A stretch of DNA of 64,000 nucleotides, taken from positions 1-64,000 of the forward strand of contig QFPO01000002.1 of the NCBI GenBank assembly GCA_003241385.1. Reading direction: 5' to 3'. Shown here in pieces: positions 34,002 through 43,173 of the stretch. Below the pieces are notes generated by a model that saw nothing but the letters and a program-made list of their open reading frames with translations, searched no databases and was not told the DNA's origin. This stretch comes from Rhodanobacter denitrificans. Its GTDB lineage: Bacteria; Pseudomonadota; Gammaproteobacteria; Xanthomonadales; Rhodanobacteraceae. The position numbers were made by a program, and so were the translations under genes. Within the stretch, counting starts at the first letter, position 1. Each line of letters opens with the position of its first letter.

Positions 34002-34867
34002 TCCGAACCGGCGGAACGGCACGCGCGCATCGAACCCACTATCCGCCTTCGGGCCTCTCCGGTGAAGCCGGGCGCCGCACGCGTCTCGGACCCACTCTCG
34101 CCGTCGCCGGCCTGCTCGCCGCGAGCACGCCGATCGCCCACGCCGACGAGGACCGCTTCTCGCTGACGATCTCCGGCTTCCGGCCGACCTCGACGACCGA
34201 GTTCGAAGGCAGTTCGTCGGCCGTGCCCGGCGAGACGTTGAACCTCGAGGAGGATTTCGACCTGGCGCGCAAGGCCACGCGCACGCGCATCGAAGGCATG
34301 GTGCGCCTGAGCGAGCGGCAGCGGCTGGTGTTCGTCTACTACAACCTCAAGCGCAAGCGCAGCCTCGCCGTCGACGAGGAGTTCACCTGGAACGGCCAGC
34401 ACTACGACATCGACACGCTGGTCAAGACGCGCTTCGATTTCTCGCTGGCGACGCTTTCCTACGAGTACGCGTTCATCGACACGCCGACATGGCTCGTCGC
34501 CGGCGCGATCGGCGCGCACTGGGCCGAGGCCAAGGCCAGCATCACCGCCGAGGACACCTCGCTGATCGACGAGAGGGAGCGCACCAGCGGCGGTTCGCCG
34601 GCGCTCGGCCTGCGCGTGCTGGCGACGCCGACGCCGCGCTGGCGGCTGTCCGGCTATGCGCAGGCGTTCAAGGCCCGCGTCGACGGCATCGATGCGCGCT
34701 TCACGCGCGCCGGCCTCGCCGCCGAGTACCGGATCTGGGACAACCTCGGCGTCCAGGTCGGCTACGACTGGTTCAAGCTCAGCGCCGACTATGCGCAGAC
34801 CTACTGGTCCGGCAAGCTCGACATCGCGATCCGCGGTCCGACCGCCGGCGTGACGGTCGCGTTCTGA
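33998..34867 (+). CDS. outer-membrane beta-barrel protein
   Basis: A 289-residue protein with a late signal sequence (about residues 28-48, LAVAGLLAASTPIAHA), followed by alternating amphipathic strands. Examples are RLVFVYYNLKRKRSLAV, FSLATLSYEYAFIDTP and GVQVGYDWFKLSADY, with a C-terminal aromatic residue (GVTVAF) as expected for BAM substrates. The first 27 residues are polar, so a later start is possible. The N-terminal half has an acidic loop (LNLEEDFDL). No specific porin family is recognised. Confidence 0.8.
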   Translation: MIRTGGTARAHRTHYPPSGLSGEAGRRTRLGPTLAVAGLLAASTPIAHADEDRFSLTISGFRPTSTTEFEGSSSAVPGETLNLEEDFDLARKATRTRIEGMVRLSERQRLVFVYYNLKRKRSLAVDEEFTWNGQHYDIDTLVKTRFDFSLATLSYEYAFIDTPTWLVAGAIGAHWAEAKASITAEDTSLIDERERTSGGSPALGLRVLATPTPRWRLSGYAQAFKARVDGIDARFTRAGLAAEYRIWDNLGVQVGYDWFKLSADYAQTYWSGKLDIAIRGPTAGVTVAF

Positions 34868-35078
34868 TGCGACCCCTCCACCTCTGCTCACTCGCCTCTC
34901 GCGGTCCGCGCTCTGACCTCAACTGCCCGGATTCGAAAAAACTCATCGATATGATCCGTCGCTATGAGGAGGCCGTAGCTCGCTCGGGCCTCTATCGGCG
35001 GCTGACGGCCGGAAGTGCCGATCACGGGGTCGACCCGGCCGCCATGACATCGGGCGCCGGTGATGCAGCCGCGATGTG

Positions 35079-37961
35079 TTACGTGCCTCCACCTTCCGGC
35101 TCGATGCCTCCCGCCCGCCCCTGTCCGGATTGTTTCTCGCGACGCGCCGCGCGAGCCTTCTGCTCGGACTCCGAGAAGTGCGTCTCGCATAGTGGATGCG
35201 GAGAGCTGGTGAAGGCGGTGGTCAGCGGAAGCGGAATGCCAGGCGTCGAAGGGTTGCCCAGCGGCGGCGTGAGAGCGGCCGCCTCCGGGAAGTTGAACAG
35301 CCACCAACTGCCGGTGAAGTACTGATAGTAGAGCGTGAGGTCCAGGCCTAAGGTCGTGCCGCGACCGTAATACCATGGCGTGATCTCGTAGTCGCCGTCG
35401 TACTCCTGGGTGGACTGCCGCGGAAAGGTCAACGGCAGCGCAGCTGCGCGCGCCACCGTCGGTCCTCCGGGGAACGTGGCCACCGTGCCGAGCTCGACCT
35501 CAGTGCGATCAGTCAAGAAGGCCACGCGCACGAACTCGGCCGGGGCGAGCTGCGTCGGCGCCGGCAAGTGGCCGATCAATTGGTGACCGAAGCAGATCGA
35601 GACATCCTCCAGGCCGCTCGCCGCGGCTACTTCCGCACCCGGCGGGTCCGGCACTTCCTCCGGACGCAGCCACTGGTCCTCGTACAAGTACCAGTCGGTG
35701 TGGTTCCAGGCCGTGAAATACTGAGGCTCGATCAGGTCGAGCGCCCCAACTGCAATGCCGTCCTGGTCATCGCCCAGTGGCCCTCGGTAGGCAACTTGCA
35801 GAAACAGGTCGGTCGCGTTGACCGGGATCGGGTCATCGCCAAAATCGAACTCAAGCAGCGCGCGATCGTTCTCGCAAACACCAACGGCGCCCGTGTTGAT
35901 GTTGCCGACGTTCGCGCAGGCATTCGGCCCGCCGGGCGGCGCGCCGGGCAGTCCGCCGTTGGCGTCGATGTAGAGCGGTTTGGAGACCGAGATTTCCGGC
36001 ACGTTTGATCGGATCTGTTCCAGCGGGCAGCCGGACGGCACGAACGGATCTTGGAACGTGAAGTCTGGATTGAGTCGGGCAACATACTCACCCGATAGAT
36101 CGTTTTGGTAGCAAGGATTCCGGTGATACCGCGCGATCGCGACCAGCATGCCGGTCGCGTGGCCGTTGCCATCGACGCCGCCCTTCATCGTCTGGGGCAC
36201 CACACGCCCGGTGCCTGACTCAATCAACCTTCCGTTCGCGTCGCCCGTGCTGTTGCGCGCACGGACGCGGATGGCCGTGAAGCCAAACGTCCGATCGCTC
36301 CCATCGGCCAAGATCGGGACACCATCCAGTACCGTATGAGGCTTTCCCTGGTCGAGGACACCGAACAGGCCGTCGGGCGGAGCGGAAAGCGTCAGCTGAC
36401 CACGGAAGAAGAAATTGATCAAGCCAGCGCTGTAGGCGATTGCCCGCGGAATGCCGAGGTTGCCCATCGTCTCCAGCTCCTCCAAGCCGATCGCGTAACG
36501 CGGAGGCGAAGGCGTACCAAGAAGCACTCCGTCGTTCAGCGCACTCTCAGTCAAAAGCGGAGGTGCGTCGAACGGAAGCCCATCACTCGCCTGAGGCAGG
36601 GTATCGACATAGGTCGGAGTCACGGTATCAGGCACTTCACGAACCCAGTGCGTACAGGTCGCCATCAGGCGCCCCGCGAGGGGGGCACTGATGCGACAGG
36701 GTCTGTCAGTACGGGCGTAACCTTCCGCGGGAATTACGGCAGATGGCGGCGCGAGAAAGCCATTGCCCAATATGTGGGGCAACGTCCCAGCGGTAAAGAA
36801 TCCGCGGTTGGTATAGTCCATCAGACCATGGCGATCGGCGGTGGACACCTCCGGGCCATCGTTCCTGGCGCGAGTCGTGAAGAACCGCAGCGGTGTTGAA
36901 AACGAGGGGCTCGGATATTCTCCAGTCACGGCCCGCTTTGTCACGAATTCTTCATCCAGGCCGAAGAAACCCTTGACATAACTATTCTCGAGGTTCACAG
37001 CCTGGGCTGCCAACGGCCCCACGACACGGATATTGGTGTAGTACTCATACGCTTGCTGAGGGCTTGAATTGTATGGCGAATGCAAATCTCCACGGACATG
37101 CTGTGGCTGGGCACCATCCTGCAGCAGATGAACGACGTCACCCAGCGACCGAAATGTTGTTGCCCATCGATAAAGGCGATTTTCTGCATCCGTCTCGCGT
37201 GCCGAGGCGGTGTATGGGAGAGTCGATACGCCCCGCTGGTCTGTCAAGGCTAACCAAAAATTCTGCAACGCATCGGCATAGGTGAAGTGATTGCGTCGTC
37301 CCGCGTCCAGCCGCGGGGTCGCGGCAAAGCTGTACTGGAAGCCAAGCGCCCAATCAACAGAAGTCCGCTCGAACAATAGACCGCCAACCAACGACCGATC
37401 ATTCACCGGGTCGTAGAAGTGATTGAACACGCGCCTGAAATCGCCGTGCGGGTCACCTCGGGGCCGCACCACATCACACTTGCCTTTCTCCTCATAATCA
37501 TCGGGGAGAATATCATCTTCGCGGATGGCACCCCGGATCAGCCAATTCTGAATAGACCGGCTTCCTGCAACAATGTCTAGTTGGTCTCCCGCTTCGAACC
37601 ACTCGGCAGCTTGCAGCGCCTCCATCTGACAAGCCTCATATCTGTCCGGAAAGCGCAAATACTGCGTTGATGAGGGATAGACGGGAGGATATGCGTGAGG
37701 CTGAGCGCTTGCCACATTGTCGAAGTATGCCGGCTCGTATCCGTCCTGCATCCAATGGGGCGCAAAGGGGTTTATCGGTGGCAATCGACTAAGTCCAAGC
37801 GCATGACGCCGACTTCCCGGAGCGTCATCGACCAGCACTGATCGCTGGTACGCCTTGTAGGTTATCAGACCGTGCGTTTCTGTCTCGAATGCTCCTGCGG
37901 GCCTTGCTGTCACCCACAGCAGCATGAGAGCACCGAATATCCTAGACAAATTGACCTTCAT
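35079..37961 (-). CDS. large secreted protein with zinc-dependent phospholipase C-like domain
   Basis: A 960-residue exported protein (signal peptide about residues 1-23). The first 400 residues have hallmarks of the PLC/P1-nuclease-like fold: ETETHGLITYKAY (His near the mature N-terminus), NWLIRGAIREDD, FNHFYDPVN, FRSLGDVVHLLQDGAQPQHV and GDLHSPYN. His, Asp and Glu in these motifs would bind zinc. The rest (about 450-960) is beta-rich with many Pro/Gly and may be binding or adhesion modules. The C-terminus is charged and ends in a Gly-rich tail. It is the third gene of the island operon, 14 bp after the preceding gene. A hand count of one line (37021-37080) is 47% G+C. A substrate cannot be assigned. 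Confidence 0.78.
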   Translation of the reverse strand: MKVNLSRIFGALMLLWVTARPAGAFETETHGLITYKAYQRSVLVDDAPGSRRHALGLSRLPPINPFAPHWMQDGYEPAYFDNVASAQPHAYPPVYPSSTQYLRFPDRYEACQMEALQAAEWFEAGDQLDIVAGSRSIQNWLIRGAIREDDILPDDYEEKGKCDVVRPRGDPHGDFRRVFNHFYDPVNDRSLVGGLLFERTSVDWALGFQYSFAATPRLDAGRRNHFTYADALQNFWLALTDQRGVSTLPYTASARETDAENRLYRWATTFRSLGDVVHLLQDGAQPQHVRGDLHSPYNSSPQQAYEYYTNIRVVGPLAAQAVNLENSYVKGFFGLDEEFVTKRAVTGEYPSPSFSTPLRFFTTRARNDGPEVSTADRHGLMDYTNRGFFTAGTLPHILGNGFLAPPSAVIPAEGYARTDRPCRISAPLAGRLMATCTHWVREVPDTVTPTYVDTLPQASDGLPFDAPPLLTESALNDGVLLGTPSPPRYAIGLEELETMGNLGIPRAIAYSAGLINFFFRGQLTLSAPPDGLFGVLDQGKPHTVLDGVPILADGSDRTFGFTAIRVRARNSTGDANGRLIESGTGRVVPQTMKGGVDGNGHATGMLVAIARYHRNPCYQNDLSGEYVARLNPDFTFQDPFVPSGCPLEQIRSNVPEISVSKPLYIDANGGLPGAPPGGPNACANVGNINTGAVGVCENDRALLEFDFGDDPIPVNATDLFLQVAYRGPLGDDQDGIAVGALDLIEPQYFTAWNHTDWYLYEDQWLRPEEVPDPPGAEVAAASGLEDVSICFGHQLIGHLPAPTQLAPAEFVRVAFLTDRTEVELGTVATFPGGPTVARAAALPLTFPRQSTQEYDGDYEITPWYYGRGTTLGLDLTLYYQYFTGSWWLFNFPEAAALTPPLGNPSTPGIPLPLTTAFTSSPHPLCETHFSESEQKARAARREKQSGQGRAGGIEPEGGGT

Positions 37962-37975
37962 TTGATGCTTCCTTA

Positions 37976-38908
37976 TCACTCGGCGGTGCGCTCAGTCTGC
38001 GAAGCCTCTCTGCTGTTGATTACCTTGAGGGGCTGCCGCTTAAACTGCAGCCCTTGACACTCCTGATCGTTAGGCACGTACTGGTAGGACTCGCACATGT
38101 CTCCTGTAGTGACAGGCGCTTCAGCACCCTTGCGCTCGCGAATCTTAGATAAGCCGATTCCAGATGCGCACTCGCGGAAGCTGAGCCGTCTCGCAATGTC
38201 GCTCAGCGTCATATCAGGCGGAAGATCACATATCAGATTTCGCACCGACGCCTTTAGCTCTTCCTTGACCTTTTTGGCCTCAGGGGACTGGTCCTCCGCC
38301 AAGATGAAGCACCCGAAATCCCTCGCCAAGTAGTTGGCGTTCACGATATAAAGCTCGGCCATCAAAGGATCGGCACCTGGATCCAGACGCTCGAGCGCAA
38401 CGTCGGGGATGGTGAATGTGAGTCCATTTCTCTCAAGATTGTTTCTGCGAATCACGCCCGGCGGCTCTTCGCCGGCCTTGAGTGCCTTCACATATCGTCG
38501 GAGGTCATCCGGCCGGCCATACCCTTCCTTGTAGAAGAGCGGAATGAAACCATAGTTGTAGCGATAGCCTGGCAGCATCCGCTTCAAGAGATTTTCGGTT
38601 ACGTCGATATCGGCTGAAGCATCCGGCACGCGGTAGTAGCCCTCCGCGTCGGTATGCACGAGCTTCTGGTGCTCGCAACCGCTGAACGACCGGAACGGCG
38701 TGAAATACACGAAGTGATAGTTCACGGCGACCGTGACGTCGGCCAAGCCCTCTCCGGTCTGCGCGTCAACGACGCGACCGTGCTTCTCTGCCAACACCTC
38801 GTGGTATCGATAAGGCTGTATTATCAGCAGGATAAGATAGAGCAGCCCAAAAGCCGCAATCACTATCAGCGGCCACTGCATCCAACGAATCACGCGCCGG
38901 CGCTTCAT
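37976..38908 (-). CDS. single-pass membrane protein with carboxypeptidase-regulatory-like domain
   Basis: A 310-residue protein. One membrane span follows a basic start (MKRRRVIRWMQWP, then about residues 12-33, LIVIAAFGLLYLILLII). The extracytoplasmic part begins with HGRVVDAQTGEGLADVTVAV and TDAEGYYRVPDAS, the pattern of carboxypeptidase-regulatory-like/transthyretin folds. The rest has cysteines (GCFILA, NLICDL, RECASG, DMCESY, QECQGL) and is not recognised. The ATG follows the previous stop by one base (TGA-A-ATG), so it is tightly coupled to the 1,313-residue protein. No lipobox is seen. Confidence 0.78.
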   Translation of the reverse strand: MKRRRVIRWMQWPLIVIAAFGLLYLILLIIQPYRYHEVLAEKHGRVVDAQTGEGLADVTVAVNYHFVYFTPFRSFSGCEHQKLVHTDAEGYYRVPDASADIDVTENLLKRMLPGYRYNYGFIPLFYKEGYGRPDDLRRYVKALKAGEEPPGVIRRNNLERNGLTFTIPDVALERLDPGADPLMAELYIVNANYLARDFGCFILAEDQSPEAKKVKEELKASVRNLICDLPPDMTLSDIARRLSFRECASGIGLSKIRERKGAEAPVTTGDMCESYQYVPNDQECQGLQFKRQPLKVINSREASQTERTAE

Positions 38909-38909
38909 T

Positions 38910-41900
38910 TCACATCTCCAGGATGCGCCAGACGCCGTCGGCGCCTCGCGAGAGCCGCAGTGGATAGCCGGTACGGGTCTCCCCATCCTGATCGCGAATC
39001 AACAGAAGATCAGCGATGCCGCCTGAAAACTGGCCGTCCACGACTGTCCCGAGCCGCTCCGACACTGCAGGCATCTGCGTACCGAACGTCGTGAACAGCT
39101 CAAGATACTCGGTTCGGTTGTCCGGGTGGAAAGCATGCGCTAGTCCGGATAGGTCCTGCGCGGCGAGGCGGTCCCGCAAGTAGCCGTAGACATCGCACAG
39201 CATGCTTCGCTGGGCTACCGAGTCCCGGACAAGGATGTACCGATAGGCAACGATGTCGCTTTGGTTGATATCAACCCTGGCCCGGTACAGACCTGGGCGT
39301 GGGAACGTGTAGGCGTTGGGGGCGCCATCCAGCGTCGCCCCTCGGTACTCCGTCAGTCCATCGCCGTTGAAATCCAGCCCGATGTTGGAGACCGTCACGC
39401 CGCTCGGCAGATGGTCCAGATCTACGCGGAAGACGGCCTGGAACGGACCGAAACCCACTTGTCCGACCAAGTCCACGGCTTCGATCGCAAGCGGGGCAGG
39501 ATCCGCACTGCCTTGTATCGTCACGCTCGCAGTCGCCGTGCTCCCGGTCAACGTCGTCGCAATGACCTCGAGCACGTTCGTGCCTGCCTCAATCGGAACA
39601 GCCACCGCCAGGAACTGCCCGTTGGCCGTGGCGGCCACCACGCCGTTCACGGTGATGCCGGTATTGATCGGCCCCTGGAACGTGCCGGCGACGTCGACGG
39701 AACGCCCGTTGACGGTGCTGGCGGCGGTCGGTGAGGCCACGGTGACGCTCAGGGGACCGCTGCCACTGATCGACCGCTCCAGGCCCAGCGAGGGCACGCC
39801 GCCACTCAGCTGTGCGACGGGGACGAATCCCGTTTGCGGCGGATAGTCGGCATCCGGATCGAAGCCGCACAGCTCCGTCCCCGAGGGTAGCGGCACGGCG
39901 CCTCCGGGTGAGCTGACGGATTGGGTTACCGGCTCGGACCAGGCAGTCGCATAGTTGTAGTCGCCGGGGAAGTAGGCCCTGATCGTGCGAGTGCCCGCTG
40001 TGGGCGAACCGAGCGAACACCCGCCGCCGGAGAGCTCGGTGAACTGATTGCCGTACGAGCAGTTGTTCGTGCCATCGGTGATCTGCACGTATCCAATCGG
40101 CAGCAGCGACGTACTCCAGTTCCCTGAAACGGGGGTGATCGTGAAGAACACGAACGACCCCTGCCCGGCCTGTGCCGTTTCGGGAACCATGTTGCCGATC
40201 TGAATAACCGCCTTGTTGAAGGCGACGCGATGCTGGAAGGTTGCCGAAGTCACTTCGCCATAGACGCTGTCGCCTGCGTACGTCGCCGACAGCACGATGC
40301 TGTTGGGCGATGTCTGCGGGGCGATCAGGCTACACTCCGACTGCGGCAGCGTGAACGTGCAGCTGACGAGATTCGTCAGATCGGTGACCGTCACGTTACC
40401 GCTCGGCGTCGGATCGGTCGGCGCCGGCTGGGTCAGTGTGACCGACGCCGTGTAGGAGCTGCCGGAAAGCGCCACCGGCGGGTCGACGTTCGAGATGACG
40501 ATCGCTGGCACTGGCAGCACCGTGAAGTCGCCGGGGCTCTCCGCTGTCGAGCCGGACACCTGAACTGTCACGGCCCCGGTCGTCGCGCCCGTCGGGACCG
40601 TGACGACGATCTCCTCGTCCGTGCTGCTGGTCACCACGGCCGGAACGCCGTTGAAAGACACCTCCGGCACGATCGCCGGATCCTGCTTGAGATCGGTGCC
40701 GATGATCCGAACGGTAGCGCCCACCGGACCACGGTCGGGGTCCAGACTCGTGATGATCGGATCGACCGTCCCGATCACTGCGAATGGAGGACTGGTCACC
40801 GGCGCCAGTGTGTCGCCCGATGTCGCCGTCAAGACCAGGCGCGCTGCCGATTGCCGGGTGTCGATCACCAGCCCGCGTGCGAGACAGTAACTGCCGCCCG
40901 CCGGAATCGTGCAACCCGCGGAAGCGGACAGATTGCCGGCCGTTCCTGACGCCAACGCGATGCTGACCACGGTGGGCGCAGTGACGTTCGTCGGTCCTTC
41001 GGCGTGGTGCGCCTGTACGACGACCTCGAACGGCACGTCGACGTGCACGTCCCCGAATGCGGCCTGATGCTGCCGCCTCGCCACGCCAAGCTGATCCGCC
41101 GTCACGGTGTTGACGACCAGGATCTGGCCTGGACCGCTGAGCAGCGCGGATCCCAGAACAGCCTGGCTTTGAGTGTCGACCCCCTGCAAGGCGCCCATCG
41201 CATCGAGCGCGTAGAGCCGCTCTCCGCCGACGCTGGTGGCCAGCGCGTTGATACTGTCGCCCCCAAGCGTAACCATCGCCGACACGGATGGATCATGCAG
41301 GTCTACTACGGAAAGCACGTCGGAGCCCATCGGCAGGTAGGCTTCCGATTCCCCGGGTCCCATCACAAACCCCTCCGGATAGCTCGGCAGCTCAAGATCC
41401 CAATGATGACTCCCGGTGACGGGATCGATCGCGTACAGCTTGCCAGGCGAGGCGTAGCGCAGCGCATACAGCGGATCACCCGCAACGCCCACTATCGGGC
41501 TCACCGGAAATGATCCGTAGTCGACGAAGAAGGTATTGCTGACGGAGCCGGTAACGACGTCGAATTGCTGGAGCTGCGAATACTCCTCGAAGTAGAAGCG
41601 CGCGCCGGTGGAATCCGCAGCGAAGCGACCGAAGCTCGTCACGCCGACCATCGCACGGCTGTCGATGAGCGCGCCGGTCGCCATGTCGATACGGGCGAGA
41701 TGGAAGTTGTCGGCGCCACCACTGCGGTAATAGACCACGTAGAGGCGGTTTGCAGCAGCGTCGCGCATGGCGGCGTAGATATTCCCGTAGCCCACACCGA
41801 TGCCCGGATCGATTGACGCGGTCGTCGTGTTCGTGGCGAGGTCGATGACGGTCACTCGATCCGTACACACCGCGTAGAGGAAGCTGCTGGAGGTGTCGAG

Positions 41901-42851
41901 AAACAGACGTACCGGAGCCGGGTCCGTGTCGATTGTGGCCAGCACGGTATGGGTCGCCGTATCGAGAACAGAGACGGTGTCGTCCAGCGAATTGATGACG
42001 TAGACCCGCGAGCCGGCCGGATTGGAAATCATCCCTCCCGTGAGACCGCCGGTCTCGATCGCTGCGATGGGCTCGTAGGAATCGGTGTCGACCACGATCA
42101 CGCCGCCGCTATGAAATGCGCCGTTCGAGGCGACGTAGAGCAGCTCGCTGCTCGTCGACACTGGCGCGGATGTGACGACGAAGTTGACCTGTGATGCGGT
42201 CGAGAAGCTGTAGGCGCCGAGGGTGATCGGACCGGTGGTGGCGCCGTTAGGGACGGTTGCCACCAGCTGTGTCGCGGAGGCCGACACGACGGTAGCAGCA
42301 ACGCCATTGAAGCTGACCTGGTTCGCCGCCGGCGTCTCGCCGAAGTTGATGCCGCGGATCGTCACGTTGCTCCCGACCGCACCCCCAGGCGTCAGGCCGA
42401 GAATTCGAGGCGCCGCACGAAAAGTGCCGCTGCTGATCGCGGTCTGGCCGTTGACGGTTACGCTAATCGGACCGCTGGTCGCCTCGTATGGAACATAGAC
42501 ATTGAGGCGCGTGGACGTGCCGCTTCCGATTGACGCCTCCGCACCGTTGAAGGTGACGATGACGTCTTCCGTACTCGTGCCGAAGCCTGTGCCGTTGATC
42601 CTGACGAGTGTGTCAGGCTCTCCACGTGTCGGCGTAAACGAGGTGATGGTCACTGCAGATGCTGGACTGGACCATGCTCCTGCCCAGAAAACGAGCGCTG
42701 CGAGCAGTAGGGCCGCCCATCGCTGCAACCTGCAAGCGACGGCTCTCGATGCGGCTAACGGAGGACTTCGTCTTAGAAAAGTCCCAGGTGCCGATCTCGC
42801 CCCTTCCCCACCCACCGCAGTGCAAACGGTGCGACGCGCGCTGTAGCTCAT
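38910..42851 (-). CDS. giant secreted IPT/TIG, beta-propeller and Ig-like protein
   Basis: A 1,313-residue exported protein. A long, basic N-region leads to a signal core (WAALLLAALVFWAGAWSSPASA). Two IPT/TIG domains follow (about 66-225), then a YVTN-type propeller region (about 235-590; repeats such as VYVINSLDDTVSVLDTATH and LYAVCTDRVTVIDLATN). A third IPT/TIG lies at about 690-780 (ITSLDPDRGPVGATVRIIGT), followed by Ig-like modules and a C-terminal domain of about 100 residues (AHAFHPDNRTEYLELFTTFG) that looks NTF2-like. The ATG at 42851 has AGGGAG upstream; a start at 42881 is also open. First gene of the island operon. Adhesion or surface display is inference. Confidence 0.8.
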   Translation of the reverse strand: MSYSARRTVCTAVGGEGARSAPGTFLRRSPPLAASRAVACRLQRWAALLLAALVFWAGAWSSPASAVTITSFTPTRGEPDTLVRINGTGFGTSTEDVIVTFNGAEASIGSGTSTRLNVYVPYEATSGPISVTVNGQTAISSGTFRAAPRILGLTPGGAVGSNVTIRGINFGETPAANQVSFNGVAATVVSASATQLVATVPNGATTGPITLGAYSFSTASQVNFVVTSAPVSTSSELLYVASNGAFHSGGVIVVDTDSYEPIAAIETGGLTGGMISNPAGSRVYVINSLDDTVSVLDTATHTVLATIDTDPAPVRLFLDTSSSFLYAVCTDRVTVIDLATNTTTASIDPGIGVGYGNIYAAMRDAAANRLYVVYYRSGGADNFHLARIDMATGALIDSRAMVGVTSFGRFAADSTGARFYFEEYSQLQQFDVVTGSVSNTFFVDYGSFPVSPIVGVAGDPLYALRYASPGKLYAIDPVTGSHHWDLELPSYPEGFVMGPGESEAYLPMGSDVLSVVDLHDPSVSAMVTLGGDSINALATSVGGERLYALDAMGALQGVDTQSQAVLGSALLSGPGQILVVNTVTADQLGVARRQHQAAFGDVHVDVPFEVVVQAHHAEGPTNVTAPTVVSIALASGTAGNLSASAGCTIPAGGSYCLARGLVIDTRQSAARLVLTATSGDTLAPVTSPPFAVIGTVDPIITSLDPDRGPVGATVRIIGTDLKQDPAIVPEVSFNGVPAVVTSSTDEEIVVTVPTGATTGAVTVQVSGSTAESPGDFTVLPVPAIVISNVDPPVALSGSSYTASVTLTQPAPTDPTPSGNVTVTDLTNLVSCTFTLPQSECSLIAPQTSPNSIVLSATYAGDSVYGEVTSATFQHRVAFNKAVIQIGNMVPETAQAGQGSFVFFTITPVSGNWSTSLLPIGYVQITDGTNNCSYGNQFTELSGGGCSLGSPTAGTRTIRAYFPGDYNYATAWSEPVTQSVSSPGGAVPLPSGTELCGFDPDADYPPQTGFVPVAQLSGGVPSLGLERSISGSGPLSVTVASPTAASTVNGRSVDVAGTFQGPINTGITVNGVVAATANGQFLAVAVPIEAGTNVLEVIATTLTGSTATASVTIQGSADPAPLAIEAVDLVGQVGFGPFQAVFRVDLDHLPSGVTVSNIGLDFNGDGLTEYRGATLDGAPNAYTFPRPGLYRARVDINQSDIVAYRYILVRDSVAQRSMLCDVYGYLRDRLAAQDLSGLAHAFHPDNRTEYLELFTTFGTQMPAVSERLGTVVDGQFSGGIADLLLIRDQDGETRTGYPLRLSRGADGVWRILEM

Positions 42852-43173
42852 CCCTTGCTCCCTGTTCCGCTCCCTCGACACGACGCGTCCGCGGATGCGC
42901 CGATCAATCTGCTTATCACAGGTCAGCAGTAAACCACATAATGGCGCCGACGTTGACTTGGCAAGTCGTGGCTTTTGTCCAGCCCGCCACTTGGGCAGAA
43001 AAGACTAGGGTGATTGACGAGGCAGTCCAGAATCGAGGCGCCTTCGCCACGACGAATGCAATCCGATCAACGGGTTCCGGTGCCTCGACGAGCAGCAGGC
43101 GCCGAGGTCGATGACCAAGCCCGAACCGCGGTACCATCGCCGGCCTTGCGTCCGCTCGCTTTCCGGGACCCCG
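42852..43173. other. divergent intergenic region at the island border
   Basis: About 320 bases between the giant secreted protein gene and aguB. A/T content falls from the left (island side) to the right. A small inverted repeat GACTT-GGC-AAGTC lies at 42954-42966. On the minus strand a TTGCCA is followed by CATTAT/TTATGT-like hexamers at near-suitable spacing, a weak promoter candidate for the island operon. No gene is supported. Confidence 0.45.
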
